Shown here: positions 5,885 to 9,346 of the stretch, piece by piece
Position numbering within the stretch: position 1 is the stretch's first letter
Layout of the letters: each line of letters opens with the position of its first letter
Origin: an uncultured Eubacteriales bacterium
Lineage (GTDB): Bacteria > Bacillota > Clostridia > Oscillospirales > Ruminococcaceae
NCBI GenBank assembly: GCA_959605275.1
Contig: CAUHFD010000103.1
Span: forward strand, 1-9,346
Direction: 5' to 3'
DNA length: 9,346 bases
Position numbers and translations under genes: made by a program
The notes under the pieces: model-generated
What the model was told of the DNA's origin: nothing
Seen by the model: the letters and a program-made list of their open reading frames with translations, nothing else
The model's database searches: none

Positions 5885-6113
5885 TAAAAAATCAAAAAAA
5901 ATTATGAATTTTTGTCCTTGGAACAGGATTTCCCTTTGTAAATAGAAAATAATTATGTTTTCTGTTAATGTTTTATACATAATTTATTTTTTCGCCAAAA
6001 AAACAGCCGAAATTCAAAAGAGAGATAAAAAGGCGTCCCCCCTCTAAAAAGAGGGTAAAATGAAAATAAAGGGCATTTTTGGGACATATAGGGACATTCT
6101 TTTTCTAAAGTTG
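5885..6113. other. AT-rich region between divergent promoters
   Basis: This is a strongly AT-rich stretch without genes. It holds one clear hairpin, CCCTCT-aaaa-AGAGGG (6040-6055), and a direct repeat GGGACAT (6081-6086 area and again 10 bp on). I find no close match to the DnaA box TTATCCACA on either strand here. Confidence 0.55.
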
Positions 6114-6142
6114 TTGAAAAAAATATTGAAATCTGTTATAAT
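6114..6142 (+). promoter_or_regulatory. Extended -10 promoter facing dnaA
   Basis: TTGAAA (6114-6119), a 17-bp spacer and TATAAT (6137-6142), preceded by TG at 6134-6135, form a near-ideal extended -10 sigma-A promoter. The start would be near 6149, about 620 nt before the dnaA ATG. No equally good promoter is visible closer to the gene; TTGTCT with TTTAAA near 6701-6729 is a much weaker alternative. Confidence 0.75.
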
Positions 6143-6152
6143 GAAAAACAAA

Positions 6153-6211
6153 GCAGATGTTTTACATCTGCGTGCCGCATAAATGCGGCTTAGACGGCAT
6201 AAAGTGCCGTC
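6153..6211 (+). other. Three consecutive hairpins at the start of the dnaA leader
   Basis: Three short hairpins follow one another with 2-3 bases between them. They are GCAGATGT-ttt-ACATCTGC (6153-6171), GCCGCAT-aa-ATGCGGC (6174-6189) and GACGGCA-taaag-TGCCGTC (6193-6211). The stems are perfect. They begin only a few bases after the inferred transcription start, so they would form the 5' end of the dnaA message. The third hairpin is duplicated at 6465-6483 on the far side of the inserted element. Confidence 0.75.
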
Positions 6212-6213
6212 GC
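6191..6213 (+). repeat. Direct repeat flanking element A, left copy
   Basis: This 23-bp sequence, containing the palindrome GACGGCA-N5-TGCCGTC, recurs at 6463-6485 with one mismatch, on the two sides of element A. I interpret the pair as a target duplication. Confidence 0.8.
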
Positions 6214-6462
6214 AGTCTGTCAAAAAACTATAAGCTACAACCCTTTAAAATTTATGTCACGTAGGCGGACATGCGTCGCCGTCATGCAGAGCATGACGAT
6301 GTGACTTCTTTGAAAAGAAAATCAGCGGTAAGCAACAGCAAAGCTGTTTGCGGAGCTGGTTTTCGTCGAAAAGGGGGTATCGGGGGAAAAACGCAGAGCA
6401 AGGTTTTACCGCAGCGATTGCGTTTGTCTTTCGAGAGCGTTGTCGATTTTATCGACACGCTC
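6214..6462 (+). mobile_element. MITE-like hairpin element A in the dnaA leader
   Basis: This is a non-coding, 249-bp palindrome-rich insert bounded by a 23-bp direct repeat. Its left end contains TGTCAAAAAACTATAAG, then (T)ACAACCCTTT. Its right end is a strong hairpin, from AGAGCG through loop TTT to TCGACACGCTC (6434-6463). The reverse complement of element B (8179-8383) has the same two ends (TGTCGAAAAACTATAAG; TTGAC-TTT-GTCGACACGCTC) in the same order, plus a shared GGACATG block near the left end. The interiors differ, with smaller hairpins here at 6281-6297 and 6334-6348. The ends are weak inverted repeats of each other (TGTCRA / TCGACA). No transposase is encoded, so it would depend on an enzyme elsewhere. 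Confidence 0.72.
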
Positions 6463-6485
6463 TAGACGGCACAAAGTGCCGTCGC
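6463..6485 (+). repeat. Direct repeat flanking element A, right copy
   Basis: This is the second copy of the 23-bp repeat, with a C in place of T in the loop (GACGGCA-caaag-TGCCGTC). It abuts the CACGCTC end of element A. Confidence 0.8.
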
Positions 6486-6772
6486 TTTTCTATTGCAACA
6501 ATAAATTGCGCCGCAATGACGCCGATCTTTTTTTGGCGGCAAGTACAACACCCAAGCGCCGTGTGCGCAAAGCACAAACGGCGCTAATGCTCAGCTTCGC
6601 TACGCCAGTGGTCTGTGTTTGAATAAATGGAATAGCGGAAACAGAAAGATATTTATATAGAAAGAAATCGTGATAAGGATGAAAGCGTTGCCTTAAAGTG
6701 TTGTCTCCGATTGCAGTGACATTTTTAAATTTTCGCTTTTATCTTCTTTATTTTGGAGGGATCAAAACATCT
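6486..6772 (+). other. Promoter-distal part of the dnaA leader
   Basis: This contains a large hairpin at 6555-6585 (AGCGCCGT paired with ACGGCGCT, continued by GTGC/GCAC over a two-base bulge), then AT-rich DNA. The probable dnaA ribosome-binding site is GGAGGG at 6755-6760. Short open frames exist but lack ribosome-binding sites and recognisable content. No DnaA-box match was found. Confidence 0.55.
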
Positions 6773-8176
6773 ATGGAATCATTTATGCAGGTATTCAGCC
6801 TTGTAAAAGAATGCTGCAAGGAAGATTTGAATGAAATCGCATATAAATGTTGGATCAGCCCGATCGAACCATATCGAATGGATGACAACACTGCTATTTT
6901 GCTGGTGAAAGAAAGCTATTCCAAACAAATTATCGAAAAACAATACGTCGGACGATTAAAAGAAGCTTTTACAAAGGTGTTCGGTTTTGATGTCGATGTA
7001 AAAATCATCTGTGAAAATGATATCACGCCGGAACTGGATCTGTTAAGAGACCTGAAAGAAACTCCGCCGGAGGATACGCCGAATCTGGACAAGTTTCTCA
7101 AAGAGCCGGAAAATGTAGAAGAACTCAAAAAGACTTATGAAAAAGCAAATTACGAATTTACTTTCGATACCTTCATTGTCGGCAGTTCCAATGAATTTGC
7201 ATACGCCGCCTGTAAAGCAGTAGCACAAAAACAAAAAAACAAGATTTATAATCCTTTGTTTATTTATGGTCCAAGCGGATTGGGGAAAACCCATCTGCTG
7301 ATGGCGATTATTCACGAAAGTAAATTAAAGACACCAAACATTAATATCTTATACATTTCAAGTGAAAATTTCACTAATGAATTTTTAACTGCCATCGAGA
7401 AAAAAACAACCGGAGAATTTCAAAATAAATACCGCCATGCAGATATTCTGCTGATCGACGATATCCAATTTCTTTCGGGAAAGGAACGGACGCAAGAGGA
7501 GTTTTTCCATACCTTCAATGAATTGCACTCTCTCGGTAAACAGATTATTCTGACCTCCGACCGTCCGCCGAAAGACATTAAAACCTTGGAGGAACGGCTG
7601 CGCACCCGTTTTGAAAGCGGATTGTTGATCGATATTTCTCCGCCGGATTTTGAAACAAGGGTAGCTATCATCCGCCGGAAAGCGGAGCTTTTGAATATTG
7701 AAATTCCCGACGACGTAACCGAATATATTGCGCTGCGGCTCAAAGACAACATTCGTCAGTTGGAAGGCGCGATCAAGAAAATTAAAGCATATAAATTGTT
7801 TACCGGTTCTCCCCCGTCCATTGCGGTCGCGCAGAATGTCATTCGGGATATTCTCAATGACAACCGTCCGGTTCCCGTTACGGTAGAACGAATCGTAGAT
7901 GAAGTTGCAAAAACCTATAATGTATCTGCTGACGATATCCGCTCGAAAAAGCGAACCGCTCCGATTCCCGCAGCCAGACAGGCGGCAATTTACTGCATCA
8001 GGGAAATCACTCAAATGTCTTTAGAGGCAATCGGAAAAGAATTCAGCGGCAGAGATCATTCTACTATTGTTTATTCGTTGCAGCAAATGGAAAAGGCAAT
8101 TGAAACGGAGGAACATACCAAGGAAATTATTGACGATATCATTAAAAATATTCGGGGAATGGATCATCAAAGATGA
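6773..8176 (+). CDS. dnaA: Chromosomal replication initiator protein DnaA
   Basis: DnaA is the AAA+ ATPase that binds DnaA boxes and melts the origin. The protein is 467 residues. Domain I (about 1-85) includes LNEIAYKCWISPIEP. A variable acidic linker rich in Glu/Pro runs to about 120. The AAA+ domain has Walker A GPSGLGKT (166-173) and Walker B LLIDDIQF (226-233). Domain IV ends with the DNA-binding signature FSGRDHSTIVYSLQQM. The open frame begins at 6698, but the ATG at 6773 matches the family and has GGAGGG upstream, at a slightly long 12-nt spacing; ATG 6785 is an alternative. The last codons and TGA lie within a 19-bp sequence that is repeated 224 bp downstream, on the other side of element B. 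Confidence 0.98.
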   Translation: MESFMQVFSLVKECCKEDLNEIAYKCWISPIEPYRMDDNTAILLVKESYSKQIIEKQYVGRLKEAFTKVFGFDVDVKIICENDITPELDLLRDLKETPPEDTPNLDKFLKEPENVEELKKTYEKANYEFTFDTFIVGSSNEFAYAACKAVAQKQKNKIYNPLFIYGPSGLGKTHLLMAIIHESKLKTPNINILYISSENFTNEFLTAIEKKTTGEFQNKYRHADILLIDDIQFLSGKERTQEEFFHTFNELHSLGKQIILTSDRPPKDIKTLEERLRTRFESGLLIDISPPDFETRVAIIRRKAELLNIEIPDDVTEYIALRLKDNIRQLEGAIKKIKAYKLFTGSPPSIAVAQNVIRDILNDNRPVPVTVERIVDEVAKTYNVSADDIRSKKRTAPIPAARQAAIYCIREITQMSLEAIGKEFSGRDHSTIVYSLQQMEKAIETEEHTKEIIDDIIKNIRGMDHQR

Positions 8177-8178
8177 TT
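8160..8178 (+). repeat. Direct repeat flanking element B, left copy (dnaA 3' end)
   Basis: TGGATCATCAAAGATGATT contains the palindrome ATCATC-aaa-GATGAT and carries the final codons and TGA stop of dnaA. The identical 19 bases recur at 8384-8402. Confidence 0.85.
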
Positions 8179-8383
8179 GAGCGTGTCGACAAAGTCAACA
8201 ACGCTCTGGGAAAGGGACTCGTCTCACTTCAGTGAGACACACCCTCATCCCAACCTCACCCCACAATCCGCGTTGCGACGCGGATTGTCGAGACTGTCGA
8301 TTCGTCTTGCGGAGCAAGACGCGATGCACATGTCCTCGGTTTCTCCATTAAAAAGGGCTGTAACTTATAGTTTTTCGACATTC
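8179..8383 (-). mobile_element. MITE-like hairpin element B between dnaA and the DnaA boxes
   Basis: This 205-bp non-coding insert lies between two perfect 19-bp direct repeats. It is in the opposite orientation to element A: it starts with the terminal hairpin (GAGCGTGTCGAC-aaa-GTC...ACGCTC, 8179-8206) and ends with CTTATAGTTTTTCGACA. Internal perfect hairpins are GTCTCAC-ttca-GTGAGAC (8221-8238), CAATCCGCGT-tgcg-ACGCGGATTG (8264-8287) and CGTCTTGC-gga-GCAAGACG (8303-8321). In the terminal hairpin one T-A pair of element A is C-G here, a compensating change. It has no open frame with credible coding features. Confidence 0.75.
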
Positions 8384-8402
8384 TGGATCATCAAAGATGA
8401 TT
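8384..8402 (+). repeat. Direct repeat flanking element B, right copy
   Basis: This is an exact second copy of TGGATCATCAAAGATGATT. It runs straight into the first DnaA-box-like sequence (ATTTCCACA, 8400-8408). Before insertion the dnaA stop codon would have abutted the box cluster. Confidence 0.85.
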
Positions 8403-8520
8403 TCCACAAATTAAACATAGTTTTCAACATTTCCCACAAAGTTTTCCACAGTGCTGTTTAAAAAAAAAAGTTTTTCACATTTTCAAAAAAATATCCACAA
8501 TTTTATTTTTCTTTTCCACT
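8400..8520 (+). promoter_or_regulatory. DnaA-box cluster
   Basis: Near matches to TTATCCACA, all on the plus strand, are ATTTCCACA (8400-8408), TTTCCCACA (8430-8438), TTTTCCACA (8442-8450), TTTTTCACA (8471-8479), ATATCCACA (8491-8499) and TTTTCCACT (8512-8520). A weaker TTTTCAACA sits at 8421-8429. Each has one or two mismatches and none is perfect. End-to-end steps are mostly close to 10 or 20 bp (21, 9, 12, 29, 20, 21), so the sites face a similar side of the helix. Confidence 0.8.
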
Positions 8521-8577
8521 TTGGCTTGTCCGGCTTAAGAAGGGGGTTTGTCCGAGTTTCTGACATTTTACCGCCCC

Positions 8578-8595
8578 CTACTACTATTACTACTA
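8578..8595 (+). promoter_or_regulatory. DnaA-trio element (origin unwinding)
   Basis: Six consecutive triplets CTA CTA CTA TTA CTA CTA read on the opposite strand as 3'-GAT-type trios. These are the repeating motif on which DnaA assembles along single-stranded DNA. They directly follow the C-rich cluster and precede an AT-rich stretch (TTAATTATATTATG), as expected for the melting site. Confidence 0.82.
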
Positions 8596-8723
8596 ATCAA
8601 TTAATTATATTATGTTATTTATATCATCCACAACCTCCTTTTTTTATTTTGCTGATCAGTGATTTTTCAGGAAAAGTTAAAAAATACGATTAGAAAAGAA
8701 AAAAAGTTTTTCGACATGTTTTG

Positions 8724-8738
8724 CAGGCGGCGCGCCTG
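8724..8738 (+). other. Short GC-rich hairpin before dnaN
   Basis: CAGGCG-gcg-CGCCTG is a perfect 6-bp stem lying 4 bp before the dnaN ribosome-binding site AGAAAGGA (8743-8750). It is the only GC-rich spot in this AT-rich leader. It could tune dnaN translation; no function is shown. Confidence 0.45.
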
Positions 8739-8761
8739 TATCAGAAAGGAAAATAGTTATT

Positions 8762-9346
8762 ATGAAATTTACTTGTAACCGTGCGGTACTTGCCGAAGCA
8801 GTCAACAATGTTTCTCCGGCGGTTTCTTCCAAATCGGCATTAGCCGCGCTGGAGGGAATTTTACTCCAATGCAACGGAAACAGTCTTTCCCTGACCGGAT
8901 ACAATCTGGAGCTTGGAATTACCAAAGTAATCGACGTAGCAGCAAAAGAAGAAGGTAGTATTATCTTGCCTGCAAGATTGCTTGCCGATATTCTCAACAA
9001 ATCTGCGGAAGGAGATATCAGTTTTTCTACCGATGAAAAGAATCTGACTGTCATTAACGGGAACACCTCTGAGTTTACCATTTTGGGAATAGACGCGAAG
9101 GAGTATCCCGAAATGCCGACCGTTACCGAGGAAAACAAATTTTCTCTGCCGGTAGGATTGCTGCGGAATATGATTTCTCAAACCATTTTTGCGGTTGCGG
9201 TTTCGGATCAGGTACCGATCACTACCGGAACGCTGTTTGATATTTCGGACAACCGGCTGAATATGGTCTCGGTAGACGGATGCAGATTGGCAATGAGAAA
9301 AGAACAGGTTAAGGTAGACGGGCATTTTTATTTTGTGGTACCGGGA
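8762..9346 (+). CDS. dnaN: DNA polymerase III subunit beta (sliding clamp), partial
   Basis: DnaN forms the ring-shaped clamp that tethers the replicative polymerase to DNA. The first 195 codons are present and the frame runs off the right edge; the full protein is usually about 365-370 residues. The start MKFTCNRAVLAEAVNNVSPAV, the LEGILLQCNGNSLSLTGYNLELG segment and ILPARLLADILN are typical of domain 1, and the sequence from about 125 belongs to domain 2 (SVDGCRLAMRK). The ATG at 8762 follows AGAAAGGA at about 11 nt. It lies 585 bp after dnaA, with oriC in between. Confidence 0.96.
   Translation, partial: MKFTCNRAVLAEAVNNVSPAVSSKSALAALEGILLQCNGNSLSLTGYNLELGITKVIDVAAKEEGSIILPARLLADILNKSAEGDISFSTDEKNLTVINGNTSEFTILGIDAKEYPEMPTVTEENKFSLPVGLLRNMISQTIFAVAVSDQVPITTGTLFDISDNRLNMVSVDGCRLAMRKEQVKVDGHFYFVVPG

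Larger units (their letters stand above)
8400..8632 (+). other. Chromosomal origin of replication (oriC)
   Basis: Between dnaA and dnaN lie, in order, the DnaA-box cluster, a GC cluster (CCGCCCCC, 8571-8578), the DnaA-trio run (8578-8595), an AT-rich stretch (8596-8625) and a further box TCATCCACA (8624-8632). This order of boxes, GC cluster, trios and AT-rich DNA is the known bacterial basal unwinding arrangement. No comparable boxes are seen upstream of dnaA, so the origin appears concentrated downstream of the gene. Confidence 0.85.

Noticed and set aside
6374..6388. G-quadruplex (GGGGG-TATC-GGGGG)
   Set aside because: Only two G-runs are present; four are needed for an intramolecular quadruplex.
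6271..6622. Three short plus-strand open frames (64, 79 and 60 residues) in the dnaA leader
   Set aside because: They overlap element A and hairpin DNA, lack ribosome-binding sites and show no protein-like pattern; their residues simply reflect palindromes.
7385..8014. 209-residue antisense open frame within dnaA
   Set aside because: It lies wholly opposite the conserved AAA+ and DNA-binding domains; it is a codon-usage shadow.
8177..8693. Open frames of 94 and 80 residues between dnaA and dnaN
   Set aside because: They run through element B, DnaA boxes and trios. The first begins right after the dnaA stop in repeat DNA, and neither resembles a known protein.

Overview
The window is the replication-origin neighbourhood of a Firmicutes-type chromosome, most likely from Clostridia (an Oscillospiraceae/Ruminococcaceae-like lineage is my guess; the exact taxon cannot be read from the sequence). 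The order rpmH-rnpA-yidD-yidC-jag-mnmE running left from a central intergenic region, and dnaA-dnaN running right, is the classical low-GC Gram-positive oriC arrangement. All eight genes are recognisable and none is obviously broken; dnaN is cut by the window edge.

Layout. Positions 1-159 and 1543-2004 hold near-identical copies of a 130-bp palindromic repeat (154-bp period where tandem) on both sides of mnmE (160-1524, minus). Then come jag (2048-2857), yidC (2884-3993), yidD (4139-4735), rnpA (4856-5251 or a shorter start) and rpmH (5421-5555), all on the minus strand and probably co-transcribed from a strong-looking promoter at 5855-5884. A divergent promoter at 6114-6142 (extended -10) faces dnaA (6773-8176). 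The dnaA leader is unusually long and is full of hairpins. The dnaA-dnaN gap (8177-8761) carries the origin: a run of same-direction DnaA boxes, a GC cluster, six DnaA-trios (8578-8595) and an AT-rich stretch.

Working together: DnaA and DnaN start and carry out replication. L34 and RnpA belong to ribosome and tRNA production. YidD and YidC serve membrane-protein insertion. Jag/KhpB is an RNA-binding partner gene of yidC, and MnmE modifies the tRNA wobble uridine.

The most unusual content is mobile or repetitive. (1) Two related, hairpin-rich, non-coding elements (6214-6462 and 8179-8383, opposite orientations) bracket dnaA. Each is flanked by its own 19-23 bp direct repeat that is itself a small palindrome, so they look like a MITE-like family with long target duplications. 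One sits in the dnaA leader, the other between the dnaA stop codon and the DnaA boxes. (2) A palindromic module centred on GGCATTATGCC is dispersed around mnmE and jag, and has also entered the yidD reading frame. There it forms the seed of three 33-residue tandem repeats that extend the YidD N-terminus by about 115 residues. Stem sequences of this module vary with compensating changes between copies.
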